From contig CALLIO010000308.1 in NCBI GenBank assembly GCA_938009055.1, positions 1 to 8,131 of the forward strand: a stretch of 8,131 nucleotides of DNA, read 5' to 3'. The DNA comes from an uncultured Altererythrobacter sp. (lineage in GTDB: Bacteria; Pseudomonadota; Alphaproteobacteria; Sphingomonadales; Sphingomonadaceae). Each line of letters begins with the position of its first letter. Within the stretch, counting starts at the first letter, position 1. The notes beneath the pieces are model-generated. The model was not told the origin of the DNA. It searched no databases and worked only from the letters and a program-made list of their open reading frames with translations. Position numbers and translations under genes: made by a program. Below are positions 1 to 4,779 of this stretch, in pieces.

Positions 1-106
1 GCCCATTGCCGATCGCTTGGTGGCGGACGGACACAATTTGTTCGCCCAAAATCGCGCTCAAGAAGGTCGCGTCAACTTCAGCCGCTGCTGCAGGAAAACT
101 TCCCAT
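1..106 (-). CDS. N-terminal fragment of a gene cut by the left edge; possibly a phosphotransferase-fold protein
   Basis: Seen: on the minus strand an ATG at 106-104 opens a frame of 35 codons that stays open to the window edge. It reads MGSFPAAAAEVDATF, then LSAILGEQIVSVRHQAIGNG. A strong ribosome binding site (GGGGAGAG) lies about 6 bases upstream, which fixes the start. Family knowledge: an N-terminal helix ending in a short 'ALG' segment, then a beta strand 'VxSVRxxxIGxG' leading into a glycine loop, is the usual opening of aminoglycoside-phosphotransferase/ecdysteroid-kinase-like proteins, which are common in sphingomonads. Inference: this is the start of such a protein, but the kinase core (catalytic HxD, metal-binding D) lies outside the window. 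I am fairly sure it is a gene and only weakly sure of the family. It is transcribed away from the small gene at 326. Confidence 0.55.
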   Translation of the reverse strand, partial: MGSFPAAAAEVDATFLSAILGEQIVSVRHQAIGNG

Positions 107-325
107 TCCGTTCTCTCCCCTGCGCCAAGTCTAGGGGCCTCATCGGCAATTGCCAGCCCAATGTGCATTGCGCGTTTTGGTTACCGCTTGTGGTGCACAG
201 CTAGGGGGTTTCGCCCGCGCATTTTTCCGCATGGGGTCAGGGTAAAATCCTTGTGATGCTGGCGTTAGAATTGCCCAAGGATAAGCGGCGGAAAAATCTT
301 TGCCGCAAGCAAGACAGGAACATCA
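107..325. other. Intergenic region between divergent genes
   Basis: This is a 219-base non-coding stretch between the left-edge minus-strand gene and the small plus-strand gene at 326. It should hold the promoters of both, but I cannot pick convincing -35/-10 pairs. The only regular element is a perfect 10-base palindrome GGCAATTGCC at 145-154, about 40 bases upstream of the left-edge gene start, where an operator could sit. Open frames crossing this stretch (17-256 plus, 256-399 plus) lack a well-placed ribosome binding site and read as non-coding. Confidence 0.5.
314..322 (+). promoter_or_regulatory. Ribosome binding site selecting a GTG start
   Basis: ACAGGAACA, with the core AGGAA at 316-320, lies 5 bases before GTG at 326. 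The same nine bases occur at 4479-4487, 4 bases before the clear ATG of the DUF4170 gene. The later in-frame ATG at 374 has no such element, so the GTG is preferred. Confidence 0.45.
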
Positions 326-499
326 GTGCCCCCTCCAGCTCCGCATATTGTCGCAGGATACGCTCCGATCATTATGATCCTAGAGGCGCAACTGGATGAG
401 CTCGACAAGATGGGCGCGCATATTGCCGCCGCCCATTTGGACGCTGCGATTGTGCATCTGCGCCGCGATGTATTGGGTGATATAAGTCGATTCAACTAA
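326..499 (+). CDS. Small hypothetical protein (57 aa, GTG start)
   Basis: Seen: an open frame from GTG 326 to TAA 497-499. The first third is proline-rich (PPPAPHIVAGYAPII). The rest looks like a compact helical protein: ILEAQLDELDKMGAHIAAAH, then LDAAIVHLRRDV. Codons in the second part favour G/C at third positions, as in the neighbouring genes. The start is uncertain: GTG 326 has an AGGAA site 5 bases upstream, whereas ATG 374 would give a 41-residue protein with no ribosome binding site. Small alphaproteobacterial proteins with a 'GAHIAAAHLDAAIxxLRR' helix seem familiar, but I know no function for them. A minus-strand frame over the same bases (265-495) lacks a ribosome binding site and codes for an implausible Cys/Ser/Pro-rich product. 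The gene lies upstream of, and in the same direction as, the MarR-type regulator, with a 174-base gap, so shared transcription is possible but unproven. Confidence 0.5.
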   Translation: MPPPAPHIVAGYAPIIMILEAQLDELDKMGAHIAAAHLDAAIVHLRRDVLGDISRFN

Positions 500-673
500 A
501 GAGAAAATAGTCGTCTAAGTATTCATCCGTAAAGACAAGCACGTGGGCGGATGATATTGAATATTCCCAATGGGGCGTACTCCAAGATTGTTTGAGCGCT
601 CCTCTATTGGACGGAGAAGACGTTGACTAAACAGCATCTCCATTGCCGTGCCCTTGTGGCGTTGGCGGCTTAG
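500..673. other. Upstream region of the MarR-type regulator gene
   Basis: A 174-base AT-richer gap. It contains an inverted repeat TCATCCG (523-529)/CGGATGA (548-554) with an 18-base spacer, and next to it the palindrome GAATATTC (559-566). Either could bind a dimeric regulator such as the downstream gene product, as is common for MarR-type autoregulation, but this is inference. A TTGACT at 623-628 resembles a -35 box but has no acceptable -10 at 16-18 bases. The only small frame is 551-595 (14 codons), too short to call. Confidence 0.35.
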
Positions 674-1237
674 ATGAGCAACTCAGTAGAATCTACTAAG
701 AGTGGCGAACTCATAGCAATTGCCGATCAGCTTTCAGCTTTGGCCGACGGCCTGCGAAATGGCCGTGAGAATGGCCAGAGCGGTGTGATGTCGCTTACTC
801 ATGAGGAGCTTCGGCGCACCTTCCTGCAACTGGCCAAGCGCACCTATGCTGACCGCCGCAAGCGTGAGGCTATATTGGGCAATGCGCATTTACTTGGTGA
901 ACCGGCGTGGGACATCCTGCTCGACCTCTATATCGCGACAGGAGAGGGCCACGAAGTTTCGGTATCCAGTGCATGTATCGGCTCAGCCGCCCCTGCGACA
1001 ACGGGATTGCGCTGGCTCGGCGTCTTGCAAGAACAAGGGCTGGTCGAACGCTTCAATGACCCGACCGACCAGCGGCGGGTTCTGGTCAAGCTCTCACCTC
1101 TCGGGCTTGAGCGGATGGAGATCTATTTTGCCGAAGTCGCAGGATTAGTGGACGGCAAGGACAAGCTCCTCGCCCCTATGGGAGAGACAAGTCTGCAGCA
1201 ACCGCAAGAAAATGCCGAAAACCTCAGCTTTGGCTAG
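674..1237 (+). CDS. MarR-type winged-helix transcriptional regulator (187 aa)
   Basis: Probably a cytoplasmic DNA-binding regulator. Seen: residues 1-38 are a polar N-terminal helix region (ADQLSALADGLRNG). Residues 45-68 are basic (LRRTFLQLAKRTYADRRKRE). LGEPAWDILLDLYIA (74-88) matches the first helices of the winged-helix fold. SVSSACIGSAAPATTGLRWL (96-115) is the helix-turn-helix with its recognition helix. LVERFNDPTDQRRVLVKLSPLG (123-144) is the wing, with the DxRR motif typical of MarR proteins. The Gln/Glu/Asn-rich C-terminal tail (171-187) is probably disordered. Start: a TAG directly precedes ATG 674 in frame. The upstream sequence is only weakly Shine-Dalgarno-like (GGCGG), so a start at Met39 is possible. 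Family knowledge: sphingomonad genomes carry many regulators of this architecture, few of them characterised. No ligand or target can be read from the sequence. It converges with eno across 28 bases. Confidence 0.8.
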   Translation: MSNSVESTKSGELIAIADQLSALADGLRNGRENGQSGVMSLTHEELRRTFLQLAKRTYADRRKREAILGNAHLLGEPAWDILLDLYIATGEGHEVSVSSACIGSAAPATTGLRWLGVLQEQGLVERFNDPTDQRRVLVKLSPLGLERMEIYFAEVAGLVDGKDKLLAPMGETSLQQPQENAENLSFG

Positions 1238-1265
1238 TGCAAGCTAGCGTGCAAGGCTTCCGCAA

Positions 1266-2540
1266 TCAGCCGAAGCATGCAGCTCCAGCATAATGCGCGC
1301 TGGCGCCCAATTCCTCTTCTATCCGGATCAGCTGATTGTATTTCGCCAAACGGTCAGAGCGCGCGAGCGAGCCAGTCTTGATCTGCCCGCAATTGGTCGC
1401 AACCGCCAGATCGGCAATCGTTGCATCCTCAGTCTCACCCGAACGGTGGCTCATCACCGAAGTGTAGCCAGCGCGGTGCGCCATATCGACCGCCTCAAGC
1501 GTTTCGGTCAGCGTGCCAATCTGGTTGAATTTGACCAGCAATGAATTGGCAAGGCCCTTCTCAATGCCCATCGCCAAACGCTCTGGATTGGTGACGAAGA
1601 GATCATCGCCGACCAATTGGACACTATCGCCAACCTTGTCGGTCAGCGCCGCCCAGCCTTCGAAATCATCCTCATCCATGCCATCCTCAATCGAACGGAT
1701 GGGGTAATCAACGCACAATTTGGCGAGGTAATCCGCCATTTCAGAACCGTTAAGCGACAGCTTCTCGCCCGAGATTTCATATTTTCCATCGCGGTAAAAT
1801 TCTGTCGCAGCGCAATCGAGTGCGAGCACAACATCATTGCCCGGCTTAAAGCCAGCCTGCTCGATAGAGGCCATGATAAAGTCGAGTGCATCGCGCGTAC
1901 TGGCCAGATCAGGTGCAAATCCGCCCTCGTCCCCAACAGAGGTCGCCAATCCCTTCGCGTGTAGGCCTGATTTCAGCGTGTGGAAGATTTCAGAACCCCA
2001 GCGCACCGCTTCTGCGAGACTGTCGGCACCCACTGGCATCACCATGAATTCCTGAATATCAATCGGATTGTCCGCGTGCTCGCCGCCATTGATGATGTTC
2101 ATCATCGGAACGGGCAAAACGTGCGCTGCCACCCCGCCGAGATAGGAATAGAGCGGCAATCCGCGCGCATTCGCAGCCGCTTTTGCTACGGCTAGGCTGG
2201 TGCCAAGGATCGCGTTCGCGCCGAGCCGGCTCTTGTTATCGGTGCCATCAAGGTCAATCACCGCCAGATCAATGTCGCGTTGATCTTCTGCATCAAGGCC
2301 CGTCACCAGATCAGCAATTTCGCCATTGACGGCATCAACCGCTTTCAAAACGCCCTTGCCCTTGTAGCGCGCTTTGTCTCCATCGCGCAGCTCGACTGCT
2401 TCGTAAGCGCCGGTAGACGCGCCCGACGGCACTGCAGCGCGTCCAAAGCTGCCATCTTCCAGCAGCACATCAACCTCAACAGTGGGATTGCCGCGGCTAT
2501 CAAGAATTTCACGACCATGCAGATCGATAATAGCGGTCAT
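1266..2540 (-). CDS. eno: Enolase (phosphopyruvate hydratase)
   Basis: Converts 2-phosphoglycerate to phosphoenolpyruvate in glycolysis and the reverse in gluconeogenesis; cytoplasmic and Mg-dependent. At 424 residues it is a normal bacterial enolase and appears complete. Seen: N-terminal ILDSRGNPTVEVD (12-24) and the mobile loop SGASTG (39-44). Active-site segments are GGEHADNPIDIQEF (152-165), with His155 and Glu164, and SVGDEGGFAP (201-210), with the presumed general acid Glu205. The Mg ligands are Asp242 (ALDCA), Glu285 (SIEDGM) and Asp312 (GDDLFVTN). The catalytic Lys337 lies in VKFNQIGT, the SHRSGE loop at 364-369 supplies His365 and Arg366, and Lys388 lies in IKTGS. No key residue is missing. 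Start: GGAG lies 8 bases upstream of the ATG. Enolase is also a degradosome partner in enterobacteria, which cannot be judged here. It is divergent from the membrane-protein operon and convergent with the MarR-type gene. Many relatives have pdhA or ftsB near eno; neither is seen here. Confidence 0.98.
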   Translation of the reverse strand: MTAIIDLHGREILDSRGNPTVEVDVLLEDGSFGRAAVPSGASTGAYEAVELRDGDKARYKGKGVLKAVDAVNGEIADLVTGLDAEDQRDIDLAVIDLDGTDNKSRLGANAILGTSLAVAKAAANARGLPLYSYLGGVAAHVLPVPMMNIINGGEHADNPIDIQEFMVMPVGADSLAEAVRWGSEIFHTLKSGLHAKGLATSVGDEGGFAPDLASTRDALDFIMASIEQAGFKPGNDVVLALDCAATEFYRDGKYEISGEKLSLNGSEMADYLAKLCVDYPIRSIEDGMDEDDFEGWAALTDKVGDSVQLVGDDLFVTNPERLAMGIEKGLANSLLVKFNQIGTLTETLEAVDMAHRAGYTSVMSHRSGETEDATIADLAVATNCGQIKTGSLARSDRLAKYNQLIRIEEELGASAHYAGAACFG

Positions 2541-2743
2541 AATGTGCTCCGGTTATTCTAGGTGTTGTAATTGGCTAAGACACCACCCATATTGAGGGTG
2601 CCGTTTTTGTGACATAGGGCGCGGCATATGCGCCCAATTGTCATGGCGCAAGTTGCGTTGCAGCATGAAAGAGCCAATAAGCGCTCTAGAAAATGTATAC
2701 GCAGCCAAACCGCTGATATACACATCCAATTGGAGGACCGATC
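2541..2743. promoter_or_regulatory. Divergent control region between eno and the membrane-protein operon
   Basis: This 203-base gap should hold promoters in both directions. Seen: a hairpin CACCC (2584-2588)/GGGTG (2596-2600) with a 7-base loop; a second hairpin GGGCGC (2617-2622)/GCGCCC (2630-2635), also with a 7-base loop; and the odd palindrome CGCAA-G-TTGCG (2647-2657). For the plus-strand operon, TTGTCA at 2638-2643 is a good -35 match, but 17 bases on the -10 is only CAGCAT (2661-2666), so the call is weak. Other TATA-like strings (2694-2700, 2715-2722) lack -35 partners. For eno no clean promoter pair was found; both hairpins could lie in its leader if transcription starts far upstream. 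Confidence 0.4.
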
Positions 2744-3229
2744 ATGGCTAAAGCCGAAGCAGACAAAACCGCTGAAATTCTCGACGAAACGACTGAAGCC
2801 GCGTCAGGTGCGAAGGGCCGGTTCAATTCCGCTCTTGAAGAAGCCAAATCAGGCGCTGCCGCGTTTAAGGACGGCAAAGGCGCTGAATTGATGGACGACG
2901 CCAAGCGTTATGGCGGCGAAGCGAAAGAAAAAGCTGGCGAACTGGCGGTTGAAGGCAAGGCCAAGGCCAGCGATGCAATGGCGTCGCTCGGCACTGTGGT
3001 TGCTGACACTGCCGCCTCCATCGACGAACGTTTTGGCGAGGAATATGGCGACTATGCGCGCAAGGCGTCGCGCACATTGCAAGAAGCCTCCGCCAAACTT
3101 GAGGCCAAAAGCGTTGAAGAAATTGGCGAAGATGCGCGTGAAATGGTGCGCAAGAGCCCCGGCGTCGCAATCGGTGTAGCAGCGGTTGCAGGCTTCCTGC
3201 TCGCCCGTCTCTTCCGTTCGCGCGACTAG
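2744..3229 (+). CDS. DUF883/YqjD-like C-tail-anchored membrane protein (161 aa)
   Basis: First gene of the four-gene envelope operon. Seen: residues 1-135 are highly charged and rich in Ala, Lys and Glu, with long helical repeats (AKRYGGEAKEKAGELAVEGK at 53-72) resembling LEA or apolipoprotein-type amphipathic helices. There is no signal peptide. One hydrophobic segment near the C-terminus, PGVAIGVAAVAGFLLARLF (139-157), is followed by RSRD. A soluble helical body with a 'KSPG-x-(small)-x-GFLLxRL' C-tail anchor is the arrangement of the DUF883 family (YqjD, ElaB). In E. coli YqjD binds ribosomes at the inner membrane in stationary phase; ribosome binding here is inference. The protein is longer than YqjD (about 100 residues), mainly in the helical body. 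Start: GGAGG at 2732-2736 sits 7 bases before the ATG. A 32-base gap separates it from the next gene. A 12-base perfect palindrome (3222-3233) spans its stop codon. Confidence 0.75.
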   Translation: MAKAEADKTAEILDETTEAASGAKGRFNSALEEAKSGAAAFKDGKGAELMDDAKRYGGEAKEKAGELAVEGKAKASDAMASLGTVVADTAASIDERFGEEYGDYARKASRTLQEASAKLEAKSVEEIGEDAREMVRKSPGVAIGVAAVAGFLLARLFRSRD

Positions 3230-3250
3230 TCGCTGCTTTACCACCGCATT

Positions 3251-3256
3251 AGGGGG
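3251..3256 (+). promoter_or_regulatory. Ribosome binding site setting the start of the YqjE-like gene
   Basis: AGGGGG lies 5 bases before ATG 3262. A TTG at 3259 is directly upstream in frame but would leave only 2 bases between it and this site, so ATG 3262 is chosen. Confidence 0.55.
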
Positions 3257-3261
3257 ATTTG

Positions 3262-3678
3262 ATGGCGGCTGACGGCATAGCGCAGGATGATGGCGCTGCG
3301 GTTGATCCTGTAACGGGTGAAGCCGTTGAGGACGCGCCTTTGTCCTCAGCTGCGATCAAGGAAGAACTCGCGACGCTCGTCGAAGATGGCAAGACCTATG
3401 CCGAGGCGGAACTGGCTTTCCAGAAAACGCGGCTGTCCTTCGCTGCGGATCGCGGGAAGTCGGTCGTAATTCTGGCAATATTCGCGCTGGGTTTCGTGCA
3501 TTTGATGCTCATCGCGCTGGTGGTCGGCGCAATATTTGCCCTCGCCCCAATGGTCGGCGGATGGACTGCGACCGGTATTGTGGTCGGCGTGTTGCTGCTG
3601 CTCACCATCATCTTCGGATTGATTATTCGCTCCAAAATCCGTGATGTGACCCAAGCCTTTGCAAAGGCGGACCCATGA
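3262..3678 (+). CDS. YqjE/holin-X-like (phage holin family) two-helix membrane protein (138 aa)
   Basis: Second gene of the envelope operon. Seen: residues 1-30 are acidic and probably disordered. Residues 31-66 form an amphipathic helix (IKEELATLVEDGKTYAEAEL at 32-51). Two membrane segments follow: SVVILAIFALGFVHLMLIAL at 67-86, running on to about 94, and TGIVVGVLLLLTIIFGLII at 104-122. A short basic cytosolic tail is RSKIRDVTQAFAKADP. A helical N-terminus of the 'ELA.LVxxExxLAKxEL' type, then two close transmembrane helices, is the pattern of the Actinobacterial-holin-X/YqjE family (DUF1469). Despite the name, no lytic role is shown for chromosomal members. Position directly after a DUF883-like gene matches yqjD-yqjE order in enterobacteria. 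The gene ends inside the start of the next (ATGA, 3675-3678), implying translational coupling. Confidence 0.7.
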   Translation: MAADGIAQDDGAAVDPVTGEAVEDAPLSSAAIKEELATLVEDGKTYAEAELAFQKTRLSFAADRGKSVVILAIFALGFVHLMLIALVVGAIFALAPMVGGWTATGIVVGVLLLLTIIFGLIIRSKIRDVTQAFAKADP

Positions 3679-4031
3679 CCAGCATCAAGCGACAATTGCG
3701 CGAGGACAAGGCGCACCGCGATGCAGCGCGCGCGCTGATTGAGGCTGATGTCGAGCAGGTGCGTGCGCTTGCCTCTCCCAAACAATTGAAAGATCGCGCA
3801 AGCGAACAGGTCTCGGGCAAAAGCAGCGATGCGCTAAAGGCTGCGGGCGAAGCAGCCGACAATAACAAGGGCTATATCGCGGCGCTGGCTGGCGCTGTGA
3901 TCCTATGGTTGGCGCGAGAACCCATTCAGGCCTTGTTTGAAAAATTGAGCGAGCAGCTTGGTGAAAAAGACGATACGAATGCCGCCGAAGAGATCGAAAC
4001 GATAGACGAGAAAGCGGAGGAAAGCGCATGA
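3675..4031 (+). CDS. DUF3618-like small membrane protein (118 aa)
   Basis: Third gene of the envelope operon; its ATG overlaps the previous stop by 4 bases. Seen: residues 1-60 are charged and helical, including ARALIEADVEQVRALASPKQ (18-37). Alpha- and actinobacterial DUF3618 proteins show a similar 'R..IE..R..L......L.P..L...' pattern. One hydrophobic segment, KGYIAALAGAVILWLAREPI (65-84), is followed by an amphipathic helix (QALFEKLSEQLG) and a strongly acidic tail (EEIETIDEKAEESA). There is no signal peptide, so it is probably an inner-membrane protein with a cytosolic N-terminus. The DUF3618 label is a pattern match by eye and could be wrong; it is equally comparable in position to YqjK. 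The ribosome binding site is weak (AAGG at 3663-3666), as expected for a gene translated by coupling. Its last codons carry GGAGG (4016-4020), the ribosome binding site of the next gene. Confidence 0.65.
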   Translation: MTSIKRQLREDKAHRDAARALIEADVEQVRALASPKQLKDRASEQVSGKSSDALKAAGEAADNNKGYIAALAGAVILWLAREPIQALFEKLSEQLGEKDDTNAAEEIETIDEKAEESA

Positions 4032-4366
4032 CCGTCGAAGAGAAGCGCCTCATTCTCAAAGATAAAGTAGCTGAAGGCAAGCGCCGCATTGCCGAGCGTG
4101 ACTTTGCCACCGAGGCGAAAGAGGCTGCAGAAGAAGCGGCAAGTTTTGTGGGCAAACACCCCCTCGCCTTTCTTGGTGGAGCTTTGGCAATAGGTCTGAT
4201 TTTCGGATCGCGCGGCAAGAAAAAGGCGGTTGCCGCTGCCAGCCCGCCCAAGAAGAAACCCAATATTGTCGCCGCTTTGCTGGCCGAAGCTGCAATCGCT
4301 CAAGGCCTTAAAATGATTGATAAAGCCAAGGCCCAGACCACAGGCAATATCAAAGGCAATAGCTGA
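4028..4366 (+). CDS. Small lysine/alanine-rich single-pass membrane protein (112 aa), last gene of the envelope operon
   Basis: I do not recognise a named family. Seen: residues 1-42 are a charged helix (KRLILKDKVAEGKRRIAERD, then EAKEAAEEAASFV). A small-residue-rich hydrophobic segment, HPLAFLGGALAIGLIFGSRG (44-63), resembles the C-terminal anchor of DUF883 proteins. A basic linker with two KKK clusters and a PP (64-78) follows, then a short amphipathic helix (NIVAALLAEAAIAQGLKMID, 79-98) and a polar tail. The N-terminal half therefore looks like a shortened DUF883 protein with an added cytosolic C-terminal extension. The start overlaps the previous stop as ATGA (4028-4031), with GGAGG 7 bases upstream. 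No terminator with a T-run follows; a bulged hairpin CTAAGCGC (4393-4400)/GCGCTAG (4419-4425) is the nearest candidate. Confidence 0.7.
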   Translation: MTVEEKRLILKDKVAEGKRRIAERDFATEAKEAAEEAASFVGKHPLAFLGGALAIGLIFGSRGKKKAVAAASPPKKKPNIVAALLAEAAIAQGLKMIDKAKAQTTGNIKGNS

Positions 4367-4491
4367 TCGCTCGCGGCCTCCTACTTCGACAACTAAGCGC
4401 AGCTTCGCACTTGCCACGGCGCTAGGCTGAGCTAAGAGAATTTCCATCAAGTGGCACCGCCGCTCCACAATACAGCGCACAGGAACAGTCT

Positions 4492-4722
4492 ATGTCCGAA
4501 CAAGCAGTAAAGCAGCAGCTCCATCTCGTCATGGGCGGCAAGGTAAAAGACCCCCGCTCATACGAATTTCAAGACCCTGAAAGTCTGCATGTTGCTGGTG
4601 TCTACAGCGACTATGAAGCGGCTGAAGACGCATGGCGCGGCAATGCCCAGCGCACGGTTGACGATGCCGAGATGAAATATGTGATTGTGCCGCTGCACAA
4701 GCTGCTCGATCCAGAAAATTGA
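4492..4722 (+). CDS. DUF4170 domain-containing protein (76 aa)
   Basis: A small soluble protein of unknown function conserved in alphaproteobacteria. Seen: HLVMGGKVKDPRSYEFQDPE (11-30), LHVAGVYSDYEAAEDAWRGN (32-51), AQRTVDDAEMKYVIVPLHKL (52-71) and LDPEN. The features 'HLVxGG', 'FxDP..L...G....Y..A..AW...AQ.TVD.A...Y.....H.LLDP' are the DUF4170 signature along its whole length, so the protein is complete and essentially single-domain. There is no signal peptide or membrane segment. Start: AGGAA at 4481-4485, 6 bases before the ATG. A weak promoter possibility is TTGCCA at 4411-4416, without a good -10. It lies 125 bases after the membrane operon on the same strand and converges with greA; whether it is co-transcribed with the operon cannot be told. 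The family is confident, the function unknown. Confidence 0.9.
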   Translation: MSEQAVKQQLHLVMGGKVKDPRSYEFQDPESLHVAGVYSDYEAAEDAWRGNAQRTVDDAEMKYVIVPLHKLLDPEN

Positions 4723-4744
4723 GCCGGTAATCCGCGGCACCAAC

Positions 4745-4764
4745 GGGCGGAATCTCTCCCGCCC
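4745..4764. terminator. Candidate bidirectional terminator hairpin between DUF4170 gene and greA
   Basis: GGGCGG (4745-4750) and CCGCCC (4759-4764) form a perfect 6-bp GC stem with an 8-base loop, placed between two convergent stop codons. No T-run follows on either strand, so this is not a canonical intrinsic terminator. It may still slow polymerase or protect both mRNA 3' ends. Confidence 0.4.
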
Positions 4765-4779
4765 CTGGCATTCAAGAAA

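Noticed and set aside
17..256. 79-codon plus-strand frame at the left edge
   Set aside because: It overlaps the start of the minus-strand gene, which has a strong ribosome binding site; the product is Arg/Cys/Pro-rich and has no start signal.
256..399. 47-codon plus-strand frame overlapping the small GTG gene
   Set aside because: The nearest Shine-Dalgarno-like bases are too far upstream of its ATG, and the Arg/Ser/Cys-rich product looks non-coding.
265..495. 76-codon minus-strand frame opposite the small gene
   Set aside because: There is no ribosome binding site and the composition is implausible; it is best explained as a shadow of 326-499.
551..595. 14-codon frame (MILNIPNGAYSKIV) as a leader peptide
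   Set aside because: Too short, with no repeated regulatory codons and no terminator-like structure behind it.
1257..1276. GCTTC/GAAGC hairpin between the MarR-type gene and eno as a terminator
   Set aside because: The stem is only 5 bp, it overlaps the eno stop codon and lacks a T-run.
2849..3244. 131-codon minus-strand frame opposite the DUF883-like gene
   Set aside because: It is a mirror of the Ala/Lys/Glu-rich coding sequence on the plus strand, with no ribosome binding site.
3259..3261. TTG as the start of the YqjE-like gene
   Set aside because: The following ATG is better spaced from AGGGGG and is the commoner codon.
3262..3678. YqjE/holin-X-like gene as evidence of a prophage
   Set aside because: No other phage gene is present, and the context matches the chromosomal yqjD-yqjE type of cluster.
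3685..4480. Overlapping minus-strand frames (3685-4263 and 3926-4480) opposite the membrane operon
   Set aside because: The plus-strand genes have overlapping starts and stops, ribosome binding sites and sensible membrane topology; the minus-strand products are Arg/Pro/Ser-rich or lack start signals.
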